Positions 19,411-26,703 of a DNA stretch of 44,573 bases are shown piece after piece (within the stretch, counting starts at the first letter, position 1; each line of letters begins with the position of its first letter). The translations under genes and the position numbers were made by a program. The notes under the pieces were generated by a model that saw only the letters and a list, made by a program, of their open reading frames with translations, searched no databases and had not been told where the DNA came from. The stretch is taken from positions 27,517 to 72,089 of the forward strand of contig JAEPDS010000020.1 of NCBI GenBank assembly GCA_016842065.1. Reading direction: 5' to 3'. The DNA comes from Candidatus Thiodiazotropha sp. 'RUGA'. GTDB lineage: Bacteria > Pseudomonadota > Gammaproteobacteria > Chromatiales > Chromatiaceae.

Positions 19411-20451
19411 ATGAAACAGTCTCCGCTGGAATCCCACCCTGCCATGCAGCAGGCCTTTGCCTCCGGTCTCCAGCGTCTGCTTCAACAGCCGGGGGTCGGC
19501 AGCTACATACTGGTACACGCCAATGCCAGTTTCGATGCTGAAATCTTTCAAACCCTGAAAAGCCAGCTTGCTCGTCGCTTTGAGCAACATGCGGCGTTTT
19601 GCCGTCAGACCCTGAGTGAGGGGCGGGAGCTGGTCGGCGCTACCGATGACAATCTGGTTTTTCTGAAATTGATGGCCATCGGCTTCGATGGGGTGCATGC
19701 AGCTGAATTCCGCGATGAGGCGGATTGGCAGCTGCAGTTCAACCATATCCGCGCATTTCGTCCCTCGCGTATGACCAGTGAGCCTGCGCTGGGCATCAGC
19801 CGTCCCTTCGATCCAAACGGATTTCATTTCAATAAACCCTTTCTGCGCCGGGAGGTCTTCTGGTCAGGCGATCTGTACGGTGTGGGTGTTGAGCTGCTGT
19901 ATAACAAGTTTCCCTTTGTGCCGATGCACTGCCTGCTGGTGCCCGATCGCACCCAGCGCCTGCCCCAGCTGTTGACCCGTAAGTACCACGACTATATCTG
20001 GCAACTGGCTGAACGGTTGTGGAACGGCTTGCCGGGTGTCGGTATCGCCTACAACAGTTTTGCAGCCTTTGCCTCGGTCAATCATCTTCACTTTCAGCTT
20101 TTCATCCGGCCAGAGCCGCTACCGCTGATGCGCGATCACTGGCGGCACAACGGCGGAGAGCGGGACTACCCGCTGAATTGCGAAATCTATGAATCTGCGG
20201 CCGAGGCCTGGCAGCGGATTGAGTCACTGCACCGCTCGCAGGTGAGCTACAACCTGATCTACCAGCCTGGCAGACTCTACTGCATTCCCAGAAAACGTCA
20301 GGGCAGTTATGAGCATCAACCCTGGACCAGGGGGTTCGCCTGGTATGAGCTGGCTGGGGGGTTCACGACTTTCAGTCGGTCGGATTTCGACACCCTGGAT
20401 GCCGATGCGATCATCCAGGAACTGGTCAAGCTGCAACCGGAATCTGTCTGA
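19411..20451 (+). CDS. HIT-superfamily nucleotidyltransferase/phosphorylase-like protein
   Basis: A 346-residue cytoplasmic protein. The key block is SVNHLHFQLFI, a His-x-His-x-Gln-x-Phe histidine-triad relative as found in GDP-sugar phosphorylases (VTC2-like) and Ap4A phosphorylases. Upstream is YNKFPFVPMHCLLVPDR, which resembles the VPxHxLLVP run of those families. This suggests attack by a histidine on a nucleotide phosphate, with transfer to phosphate or a sugar phosphate. The substrate cannot be assigned. The ATG at 19411 is chosen, with GGGGA upstream; the frame opens at 19351. It stands alone, and its stop abuts the convergent small gene. Confidence 0.75.
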   Translation: MKQSPLESHPAMQQAFASGLQRLLQQPGVGSYILVHANASFDAEIFQTLKSQLARRFEQHAAFCRQTLSEGRELVGATDDNLVFLKLMAIGFDGVHAAEFRDEADWQLQFNHIRAFRPSRMTSEPALGISRPFDPNGFHFNKPFLRREVFWSGDLYGVGVELLYNKFPFVPMHCLLVPDRTQRLPQLLTRKYHDYIWQLAERLWNGLPGVGIAYNSFAAFASVNHLHFQLFIRPEPLPLMRDHWRHNGGERDYPLNCEIYESAAEAWQRIESLHRSQVSYNLIYQPGRLYCIPRKRQGSYEHQPWTRGFAWYELAGGFTTFSRSDFDTLDADAIIQELVKLQPESV

Positions 20452-20682
20452 TCAGGTCAGCCAGTGGACCAGGTAGTAGAGACGAAACCCCTCCGATGAG
20501 CGGGAAGGGCCATTGACCTGAGCCGCGTGGAGGTTCTCCTGTTCGGTGGCCTTCTCGATCGCCTCTTCAGCCGATGACGCGAGGGTGACGCAATTCTCCG
20601 GAAAACGGTCCCGGCGTCGGCTCGGTGTGTAGATCACCGCATAATGGGTGGCTACGATCGATTGGTCCGGATCTTTCTGCAT
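20452..20682 (-). CDS. Small conserved-looking hypothetical protein
   Basis: A 76-residue soluble protein. It begins with a beta-strand-like YAVIYTPSRRRDRFP, has a helix rich in charge (SSAEEAIEKATEQ), and ends in RLYYLVHWLT. This alternation suggests a small alpha/beta fold and a genuine gene rather than a shadow, but the family is not recognised. Its stop is immediately next to the stop of the convergent HIT-like gene. The ribosome site is weak (AGG 11 nt upstream). Confidence 0.5.
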   Translation of the reverse strand: MQKDPDQSIVATHYAVIYTPSRRRDRFPENCVTLASSAEEAIEKATEQENLHAAQVNGPSRSSEGFRLYYLVHWLT

Positions 20683-21077
20683 CTTGATGGGCCTGAGCGG
20701 ATTGGAAAAAGGAGTTTATCGGTAACCCGGTTTACTGACAAACCGGCAATCCGTGCGCTGGGCGGAGCGGTTGGCGGCGGCAATCCCCGACTGGTGGGAT
20801 GGTCATGCCCTGGAACCCTGGGCCTGGATGACGATCGAAAGCTGATGTCTGCGGATGCCATCTGAGTCGATGGTGCTCTCCAGGATGTTAGAGACCAAGC
20901 AGAGTTTTACGCATCGACCGACCACGGCTGAGGCGATGGATTTTGACCTTTATTAGGAAATTCTGGTATAGTTCCGCAGCTTTTTTAGGGTCTTTGGGTG
21001 GGCTGACAATGCTCTGGCTGCCGCCGGAAGGTCCGGGATTTTTAACATATCCAGCATAATTCAGAGCAGGATTGATC
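20683..21077. other. Intergenic region upstream of cytochrome c4
   Basis: No convincing gene. Short frames on both strands here overlap each other and have no family features. The right half holds the cytochrome c4 promoter. Confidence 0.5.
20943..20972 (+). promoter_or_regulatory. Promoter of cytochrome c4
   Basis: TTGACC (20943-20948), an 18-bp spacer and TATAGT (20967-20972), preceded by an extended -10 TG at 20964-20965. The leader is about 100 nt. Confidence 0.6.
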
Positions 21078-21689
21078 ATGAATAAATGGCTCGTAACCGC
21101 AACCCTAGCCCTCTCTTTCACTGTTGGCCTGGCACAGGCTGCCGGCAATGCAGAAGAGGGTAAAAACAAATCCGCTACCTGTGCCGGTTGTCATGGCGCT
21201 GAAGGCAATAGCCCGCTTAATCCGGTCTGGCCAAAGATTGCCGGACAGCACCCGGCTTACATCGCGAAGCAGATCAAGGATTTCAAAGCGAACAAGCGCA
21301 GCGATCCGATGATGACGCCAATGGCGATGCCTCTGAGCGACCAGGATATTGCCGATCTTGCAGCCTACTACTCCAGTCAGACGGTCAAGACCGGTGTGGC
21401 TGCTGCGGACAAGGTTGAAGCGGGTGAGCGTCTCTACCGGGCCGGAAATGCCGATACCGGCGTAGCCGCCTGCATGGCCTGTCACGGACCATCCGGTGCG
21501 GGTAACCCGCAGGCCAACTTCCCGGCCATCGCCGGTCAGCACGCTGCCTATGTTGAAAAGGCGTTGAAGGACTTTCGTGCCGGCAACCGGACCAATGACG
21601 CCAGCAAGATGATGCAGGGTGTGGTCGAGAGAATGACCGATGCAGAGATCGCCGAGGTGGCCCAGTACATTCAGGGGCTCAGTCGCTAA
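21078..21689 (+). CDS. Dihaem cytochrome c4
   Basis: A 203-residue periplasmic protein. The signal peptide (VTATLALSFTVGLAQA) is cleaved before AGNAEEG. Two haem domains follow with CAGCH and CMACH. Distal methionines are in MTPMAMPLSD and SKMMQGVVERMTD, and each domain has the family run IAGQHPAYI or IAGQHAAYV. Cytochrome c4 passes electrons from the bc1 complex to cbb3-type oxidase in many gammaproteobacteria. The ATG at 21078 with AGGA upstream is used rather than an in-frame TTG two codons earlier. It is a single-gene transcript, bounded by a promoter and terminator. Confidence 0.95.
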   Translation: MNKWLVTATLALSFTVGLAQAAGNAEEGKNKSATCAGCHGAEGNSPLNPVWPKIAGQHPAYIAKQIKDFKANKRSDPMMTPMAMPLSDQDIADLAAYYSSQTVKTGVAAADKVEAGERLYRAGNADTGVAACMACHGPSGAGNPQANFPAIAGQHAAYVEKALKDFRAGNRTNDASKMMQGVVERMTDAEIAEVAQYIQGLSR

Positions 21690-21710
21690 GCGATCCGGCT
21701 GTTCCGATCG

Positions 21711-21745
21711 AAAAAGGCGGTACCTGGTGTGCCGCCTTTTTTTTT
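21711..21745 (+). terminator. Rho-independent terminator after cytochrome c4
   Basis: AAAAGGCGG (21712-21720) pairs with CCGCCTTTT (21732-21740), followed by a continuing T-run. Confidence 0.92.
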
Positions 21746-21968
21746 AAGGATTTCAGATGGCCGTTGAGGATGGGCTGTCAAGCCGATCTGCTCCAGAGTG
21801 GACCCAGGTTCTGGAAACAGCTGCCAGGTCACACTATTATTGCGAGATTGGACCTGGTTCCTGAACAGTTTTTGCTTTTTGTCTAAAGTGACGGTTGTAA
21901 CTTAAGTTTTTTTGAATTTATCCGCCATACAAAGTGATATCCGAGAAGAAAAAAGCGTCGCAGAAAGA

Positions 21969-22772
21969 ATGAATAAGCAAATCATAGAGAATCAAGCCAC
22001 GCTGGATGATACCCACCGGTTGCGCCTGCTCAGTTACAACATTCAGGCTGGTGCGGACACCCGCCGTTACCGGGAGTATGTGACCCGCGGCTGGAAACAG
22101 GTTCTTCCTCACAAAGAAAAACGCCACAATCTGAATCGTATCTCCCATCTGTTGAAGGACTTCGATGTGGTGGGGCTTCAGGAGGTCGACTCAGGCAGCT
22201 TTCGCAGCGGTTTCATCGACCAGACCGCCTATCTCGCGGAGTTGGCGGGATTTCCCTACTGGTATCGCCAGGTGAATCGCAAGCTGGGTAAGCTGGCCCA
22301 GTACAGTAATGGGGTGTTGAGTCGGGTACAACCGAGCATGATCGCCGAACACCGGCTGCCTGGTCTACCGGGCCGGGGAGCGGTGCTGATGGAGTTTCAG
22401 ACCACCGAAAAACCCCTCGGAATCTGCATGATGCATCTTGCCTTGGGTCGGCGAGCCAGACTGCGCCAGTTCTCCTATATCAGCGAACTGGTCTCCCACT
22501 ACTCCCATCTGGTTCTGATGGGGGATTTCAACTGCGGCTGCAGCTCCACAGAGTTCCAGTATCTGATGGAGAATACCAACCTGCAGGGCAGTGCCTGCGA
22601 CATGATGACCTTCCCCAGCTGGCGCCCGAGCAAGAAGCTGGACCACATTCTGGCCTCGCCCAGTTTGAAGGTGGCGAAATCCGAGGTCCTCAACTACGCC
22701 CATTCTGATCACCTGCCGATCAGCCTGGAGATTGAACTGCCTGAAAATGTGGTGTTGCCTGCTGCCGCCTGA
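21969..22772 (+). CDS. Endonuclease/exonuclease/phosphatase (EEP) family protein
   Basis: A 267-residue metal-dependent phosphodiesterase fold. Motifs in order: LLSYNIQAG (metal-binding Asn), GLQEVDSGS (Glu), the catalytic-His region MMHLAL, MGDFNCG (Asp/Asn), LDHILAS, and SDHLPISLEIE (final His). The substrate may be nucleic acid, a lipid headgroup or an inositol phosphate. No signal peptide is evident. The ATG at 21969 is chosen; the frame is open to 21912. It lies 30 bp upstream of a diguanylate cyclase gene in the same direction, so they are probably co-transcribed, an association that is not explained. Confidence 0.88.
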   Translation: MNKQIIENQATLDDTHRLRLLSYNIQAGADTRRYREYVTRGWKQVLPHKEKRHNLNRISHLLKDFDVVGLQEVDSGSFRSGFIDQTAYLAELAGFPYWYRQVNRKLGKLAQYSNGVLSRVQPSMIAEHRLPGLPGRGAVLMEFQTTEKPLGICMMHLALGRRARLRQFSYISELVSHYSHLVLMGDFNCGCSSTEFQYLMENTNLQGSACDMMTFPSWRPSKKLDHILASPSLKVAKSEVLNYAHSDHLPISLEIELPENVVLPAAA

Positions 22773-22802
22773 TAGTTCGGCTACCGACCCGAGACGGGAC
22801 CT

Positions 22803-24341
22803 ATGAACGATACCGACTGGAAAAAGCGCTACGACGATCTGCTGCGTCAATCCGAGAGTGAAGACGAGGCCAACAAGGCCCTGGAAGAGCTGCTGACGAG
22901 GACTGTCATCCGATTGACGATTGCCGCCAGTGGCCTGGATAGCCGGCTTGAGCCCCACCTGAAATCGGTACGCAATGCGGTCCGGGGTGGGGGCGGATCG
23001 ATATCCCAGGATAAGCTGAATGAGATCACCGATGGGTTGCTCCATTTTGCCGAACAGCAGGATAGTGCGGCGGCGGATGAGGGTGAGGTCTATCAAAAGC
23101 TGCTCAGCCCGTTCAAACTCCCCAAGAAGGCGCTGGCCGAAACCACCGATCTGCTCGAGCAGCTGGTCAGTGATCCAGCCGAGATGGGGGAGAAGTCCTT
23201 CGCCCGTCTGGTACGTCTGCTGGGGCAGGGTAACGAGGCAGCGGGTGAAAAGAGATCCACGGGTCTGTTCGGTCGCCTGCTGGGGCACGCCGAAGAGTCG
23301 GGGCCCAAACCGAATCAGATCCTGCTGAATCTGCTCGAACAGGCCTCCTGGCCGGGTCACTGGGGTGAACCGATCAGCAGTTTCAAACATCGCCTGCTGA
23401 CGGATGCGGAGGCAGATGCCTGGGTTGGTGTACTGGATGATCTGCTCGCCTTGTCGGCCAAGTCTTTTGGTGAGATCCAGTCTGAGATACAGGAAGCCGA
23501 GGATTTTCTTGAAGAGTTGACCCAGCGCCTGCAGGACCTGGGTCTGCATCTGCAGACGGCCCATGAAGGGCGGGACAAGATCGCGCAGCATGGGCGCACC
23601 CTGAGTGAACAGGTACACGGTCAGGTCGGGGATATTGGTACTCACGTGGCCCAGGCCACCGATCTGCAACAACTGAAAGATGCTGTCAGTGAACGGATCA
23701 CTCTGATTCAAAACAGTATCGACAGCTATCTGGAAGAGGAGCAAAACTTTCATCAGCAGGCCGAGGAAGGGGAGCAGGCACTGCGCGAACGCCTTACTCA
23801 GCTGGAAAAGGAGTCTACCGAACTGCGCTCCCGCATGGTTGAGGCGCACCACATGGCGCTGCTGGATGCGGTCACCGGCCTGCCCAACCGGCTGGCCTAC
23901 GAAGAGCGGGTCGAGCAGGAGGTGGCCCGTTGGAAGCGCTTCGACAGTCCGTTGACCATGCTGGTCTGGGATGTGGATGACTTCAAGAAGATCAATGACC
24001 GCTATGGACACCAGGCTGGTGACAAGGCGCTCAGGGTGATCGCACAAAGTCTCAAGGCGCGCTTACGGGAAACCGATTTCATCGCCCGCTTCGGTGGCGA
24101 AGAGTTTGTCTGTCTGCTCTGCGGCGCAGAGGGCAAGGAGGCTCTGAGTGTCGCTGAAGAGATGCGCCATTCGGTCGAGAGCAATGGCTTCCATTCCCAC
24201 GGCAAGCCGGTCGTTGTGACCATCTCCTGTGGCCTGACAAGCTTTGCCAAGGGGGATGGGATCGATCAGGTGTTCTCGCGGGCCGACAAGGCTCTCTATC
24301 AGGCTAAGCGCAAAGGCAAGAATCGCTGCGAACTGGTCTGA
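22803..24341 (+). CDS. GGDEF diguanylate cyclase with long helical N-terminus
   Basis: A 512-residue soluble protein. The first roughly 335 residues are helical and charged, with heptad-like coiled coil near residues 210-350, and match no sensor domain recognised here. The GGDEF domain follows: LDAVTGLPNRLAYEERVEQE, then an active site RFGGEEFVCLL with an allosteric I-site RETD five residues upstream. It is therefore an apparently active, product-inhibited c-di-GMP synthase. It is likely in an operon with the EEP gene before it. No partner receptor is visible, and the input signal is unknown. Confidence 0.92.
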   Translation: MNDTDWKKRYDDLLRQSESEDEANKALEELLTRTVIRLTIAASGLDSRLEPHLKSVRNAVRGGGGSISQDKLNEITDGLLHFAEQQDSAAADEGEVYQKLLSPFKLPKKALAETTDLLEQLVSDPAEMGEKSFARLVRLLGQGNEAAGEKRSTGLFGRLLGHAEESGPKPNQILLNLLEQASWPGHWGEPISSFKHRLLTDAEADAWVGVLDDLLALSAKSFGEIQSEIQEAEDFLEELTQRLQDLGLHLQTAHEGRDKIAQHGRTLSEQVHGQVGDIGTHVAQATDLQQLKDAVSERITLIQNSIDSYLEEEQNFHQQAEEGEQALRERLTQLEKESTELRSRMVEAHHMALLDAVTGLPNRLAYEERVEQEVARWKRFDSPLTMLVWDVDDFKKINDRYGHQAGDKALRVIAQSLKARLRETDFIARFGGEEFVCLLCGAEGKEALSVAEEMRHSVESNGFHSHGKPVVVTISCGLTSFAKGDGIDQVFSRADKALYQAKRKGKNRCELV

Positions 24342-24364
24342 TCTCCAGCCTGTGTTTTATAAAA

Positions 24365-24392
24365 GTCCGCAGATGAACGCGAATAAACGCCA
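24365..24392. repeat. Dispersed repeat of the CCGCAGATGAACGC type, copy 1
   Basis: GTCCGCAGATGAACGC followed by GAATAAACGC. The same motif returns twice near 28526-28687. It lies in the 196-bp gap between the convergent cyclase and zinc-ribbon genes, which otherwise shows nothing. Confidence 0.75.
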
Positions 24393-24537
24393 CTGTTGTG
24401 GATTAATCCGGTAGTCGTTGCTGATTCCACCTGATCTGGTGGTATTCAATTCATTTGCTGCAATAGATAGATTCTTGGTGGGGCATGCATTTTGCGGGCA
24501 TAACCATGGGATCAGACTGCGCGCACTGCAATCCCAA

Positions 24538-25089
24538 TCAATCCTGTTGATAGAAATGGTGCCATGGAGCGCCGTTACTGGCCTGTTGCAGGACCTCGAG
24601 CAGGCGTGGCGAGGGGATCGCCTCTTGCGGAAAGATATTCTCAATCTTCAGTAGAAACCGACCAAACCCCGCGCTCTGTTTGAAGTCGTAGCTGGCCGGG
24701 TCCTGCCGGTGTCCGCAGTGGGGGCACTCAGCCAGTTGTCGAGGCTCTGTTTGCCAGTCGCTGATGCGTTTTCGACAGGCCTCACAGCGGGGTGGGAGAC
24801 TGTTTTTACCGGTCAGCACTATCGGTTGTGAATGTGGGCCGTCCAGCCGCAGATGGCAAAACGGCTCTCCGCTCTCATCCGGTTCAAGTCGGATGAAGGG
24901 TGAACAGCCCATGAAGGTGATCAACTGCATGAAAGCCTCCCCCAGCAGATAGCCTGTCTCCTCCGCGAGGGGAGATGCGATCAGGCCGATATCCCTCAGG
25001 GCGTCAAACAGAGCGTCGGGATCTTGCGGTAGAAGGTAGGGGTCTTTGGGTGTCAGCACCAGCCGACCGGTATGCAGCCTCTGGCTCAT
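24538..25089 (-). CDS. Zinc-ribbon hypothetical protein
   Basis: A 183-residue cytoplasmic protein of unknown function. A four-cysteine zinc ribbon is visible at residues about 102-125 ([10 protein letters not shown] and ECPHCGHRQ), flanked by a helical N-terminal part and a C-terminal part with [20 protein letters not shown]. Its start overlaps the creA stop (ATGA at 25086-25089), so the two are co-transcribed and probably translationally coupled. The family is not named here, and the metal site suggests a structural or nucleic-acid role only loosely. Confidence 0.8.
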   Translation of the reverse strand: MSQRLHTGRLVLTPKDPYLLPQDPDALFDALRDIGLIASPLAEETGYLLGEAFMQLITFMGCSPFIRLEPDESGEPFCHLRLDGPHSQPIVLTGKNSLPPRCEACRKRISDWQTEPRQLAECPHCGHRQDPASYDFKQSAGFGRFLLKIENIFPQEAIPSPRLLEVLQQASNGAPWHHFYQQD

Positions 25090-25586
25090 TGATCAGCGGG
25101 ACGGGGGAGTTGGGGAGTCTGAGGGCGGAACAGGGGTACTGCAGTGATGCTGTTTTTCGGTGATCCATCCACCAGTTTGTCGCTGTAGGTCATATACACC
25201 AGGGTATTGCGCTTGGCATCGTAGAAGCGCACCACCTGCATGGTCTTGAACAGAATTGAGGTACGCTGCTTGAAGACCTCCTCCCCATCCCTCGACTGAT
25301 TCAGAATGTCGCCGGGCAGGTTCACCCGTCCGGTCTGTCGGCAGGCGATCGAGGCATCGGAGGTGTCCTCGGCAATTCCCACGGCGCCACCCATGCCGCC
25401 GGTCTTGGCCCGACTCAGGTAGCAGGTGACGCCCGGAACCGCTGGATCGTCGAAAGCTTCGATCACCACCTTGTCATTCGGGCCGAGCATGCGGAATTTG
25501 GTGCTGACCTCCCCCAGTTGCTCTGCCTGCAGGGGATTCTGGCAGAACAGAATCAAACATAGAGTCCATAGCGTTTTCGAGTTCAT
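25086..25586 (-). CDS. creA: CreA-family periplasmic protein
   Basis: A 166-residue exported protein with signal peptide ([16 protein letters not shown], cleaved before EQ). The family body is clear: [40 protein letters not shown], and [20 protein letters not shown]. Two cysteines (in VTCYLS and IACRQT) could form a disulfide. The function of CreA is not established. The gene overlaps the downstream zinc-ribbon gene by 4 nt. The family is recognised with confidence, the role is not. Confidence 0.9.
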   Translation of the reverse strand: MNSKTLWTLCLILFCQNPLQAEQLGEVSTKFRMLGPNDKVVIEAFDDPAVPGVTCYLSRAKTGGMGGAVGIAEDTSDASIACRQTGRVNLPGDILNQSRDGEEVFKQRTSILFKTMQVVRFYDAKRNTLVYMTYSDKLVDGSPKNSITAVPLFRPQTPQLPRPADQ

Positions 25587-25749
25587 GTGCTGTTACGGAT
25601 GAATTGATTGTTGGCCGAGGCTTTTCGACAACCGCTGTTGTGGTTTTCGGCTGCTGCTATGATACGCATTTTTCAGCAAACTGTTTGGCTGTTTTTACGC
25701 TCCGCTGGGAAAATCAACGCAAACCGTGTTTATAAAACTCGGCTCGTCC

Positions 25750-25783
25750 TAGGGCCAATTGGATTAGTGTTAACAGGCCCTAA
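25750..25783. repeat. Dispersed repeat: TAGGGCC/GGCCCTA hairpin with GTGTTAACAGGCCCTAA
   Basis: TAGGGCC (25750-25756) pairs with GGCCCTA (25776-25782). The right half (25763-25783) is identical over 21 bp to 43262-43282, and a related form occurs at 26643-26668. Confidence 0.7.
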
Positions 25784-25823
25784 CTGACAGGCAGCTTGTT
25801 GAATTAGAGGAAGGGAGGTGGTT

Positions 25824-25866
25824 GGAAAAAGTGACGTGCCTACCGGGATCGTTGGATAGGCACGTG
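25824..25866 (-). terminator. Rho-independent terminator of the DsrC-like gene
   Basis: ACGTGCCTA (25834-25842) pairs with TAGGCACGT (25857-25865) around a 14-nt loop. On the leftward strand it is followed by CACTTTTTCC. Confidence 0.75.
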
Positions 25867-25911
25867 GTAGATACCCCATCAAGTCGAAATCTTCGTGAGT
25901 TGTTATACCCC

Positions 25912-26301
25912 TTACAGGCAGCTGCGTCCTACCGGTCTGCTGAGTCCGGCATAGCGGCATGCCATCTTGGCGCCACCTGGAAACAGGCCTTCGATATAAC
26001 GCTTGGTCCAGCGGCAATCATCTTTATCCTTGCATAGATTTCTAGCCAGGATAGGCATCTCCGGAGCAATGCCGTACTCTGCATAGAAACGATGCAGAAA
26101 ATCGATCAGCAGCCAGTGTTCTTCTGTCAGGGTTACCCCATCGGCATCGGCGAGTGCCTCGGCAACGGCCGGGGACCAGTCATCGAGTGTCAACAGATAG
26201 CCTTCATCATCGACAGATATCAGACGTCCTTCCACTTCAATGGGACGGCTTGCTTTCAGGTTTTCAGGAGAGGTGCGAGACGCTGAGTGTTCTAACCTCA
26301 T
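25912..26301 (-). CDS. DsrC/TusE-family sulfur-relay protein, divergent variant
   Basis: A 129-residue protein. The family core is visible: EVEGRLISVDDEGYL, WSPAVAEALADADGVTLTEEHW, FYAEYGIAPEM, and the C-terminal arm LFPGGAKMACRYAGL. DsrC carries a persulfide or trisulfide between two arm cysteines spaced C-X10-C, ending TGCV. Here Cys115 is kept and the penultimate residue is Cys128, but the spacing is C-X12-C with a novel ending VGRSCL. Two further cysteines sit at 90 and 96, in NLCKDKDDCRW, where DsrC has a conserved lysine-rich stretch. It may handle a different sulfur partner or act as a redox sensor. AAGGAG precedes the ATG. A Rho-independent terminator follows. Confidence 0.85.
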   Translation of the reverse strand: MRLEHSASRTSPENLKASRPIEVEGRLISVDDEGYLLTLDDWSPAVAEALADADGVTLTEEHWLLIDFLHRFYAEYGIAPEMPILARNLCKDKDDCRWTKRYIEGLFPGGAKMACRYAGLSRPVGRSCL

Positions 26302-26564
26302 AGTGGATCTCCTTTGGTGAATGCAGGTAGTTTTAATCTGTTTTAACCGGAATCCGCGGGCCCGTTGGCGTCACAAAGCGTAAGCTATTGGTTTTCCAGA
26401 GGAATCAATAGATCTCAGCTCTGCCCATGGATTGAGCGGGCATAATACTTACCGCCGGGGAAGCAATAGCTTGCGGTCTGTGCCGTCGTAAACCCATGGA
26501 TTCGGGTTTTTAGGTACTGCTTACTAAACAATAGCAGCAGATAATTCATGGTTTCGCGTATCGG

Positions 26565-26578
26565 TTGATCTGGATCAA
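26565..26578. promoter_or_regulatory. Perfect FNR/ANR-type box
   Basis: TTGATCTGGATCAA matches the consensus TTGAT-N4-ATCAA exactly. Possible -10 elements for the rightward gene are TATACT (26585-26590) and TATAGT (26605-26610). The second would put the box near -45, roughly an activator position; the first would make it repressive. The leftward DsrC-like gene could also be the target. Confidence 0.65.
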
Positions 26579-26642
26579 CTCTTTTATACTTAAGAGATAT
26601 TGAATATAGTCATATTTTATCAACTTCAACTGATCCATTCGG

Positions 26643-26668
26643 TTAGGGCCAGTTATCAGGCCCTGAAT
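26643..26668. repeat. Related AGGGCC/GGCCCT hairpin in the GH13_18 leader
   Basis: AGGGCC (26645-26650) pairs with GGCCCT (26659-26664). Its right half, GTTATCAGGCCCTGAATAA, resembles the 25763 and 43262 copies. Confidence 0.5.
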
Positions 26669-26703
26669 AATTCAATCCCGAAGTCATTGGTAAGAGAGTT
26701 TTC

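Larger units (their letters stand above)
25587..25911. other. Intergenic region between creA and the DsrC-like gene
   Basis: No gene. It contains a dispersed repeat hairpin at 25750-25783 and the terminator of the DsrC-like gene at 25824-25866. Confidence 0.6.
26302..26703. other. Regulatory intergenic region between the DsrC-like gene and the GH13_18 gene
   Basis: 402 bp between divergent genes. It has repeated CAATAG and CCCATGGATT words (26424-26433 and 26493-26502), inverted AAGCTATTG/CAATAGCTT arms (26382-26390 and 26464-26472), an AAACCC/GGGTTT stem at 26490-26509, an FNR-type box at 26565, and an AGGGCC hairpin at 26645-26664. Confidence 0.55.

Noticed and set aside
21884-21910. TAAAGTGA before the EEP gene as a fourth sigma-28 site
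   Set aside because: The downstream box at the correct spacing reads TAAGTTTT-like and does not match GCCGATAA.
22365-24047. 560-residue frame opposite the EEP and cyclase genes
   Set aside because: It spans two genuine genes on the other strand and has no recognisable domain.
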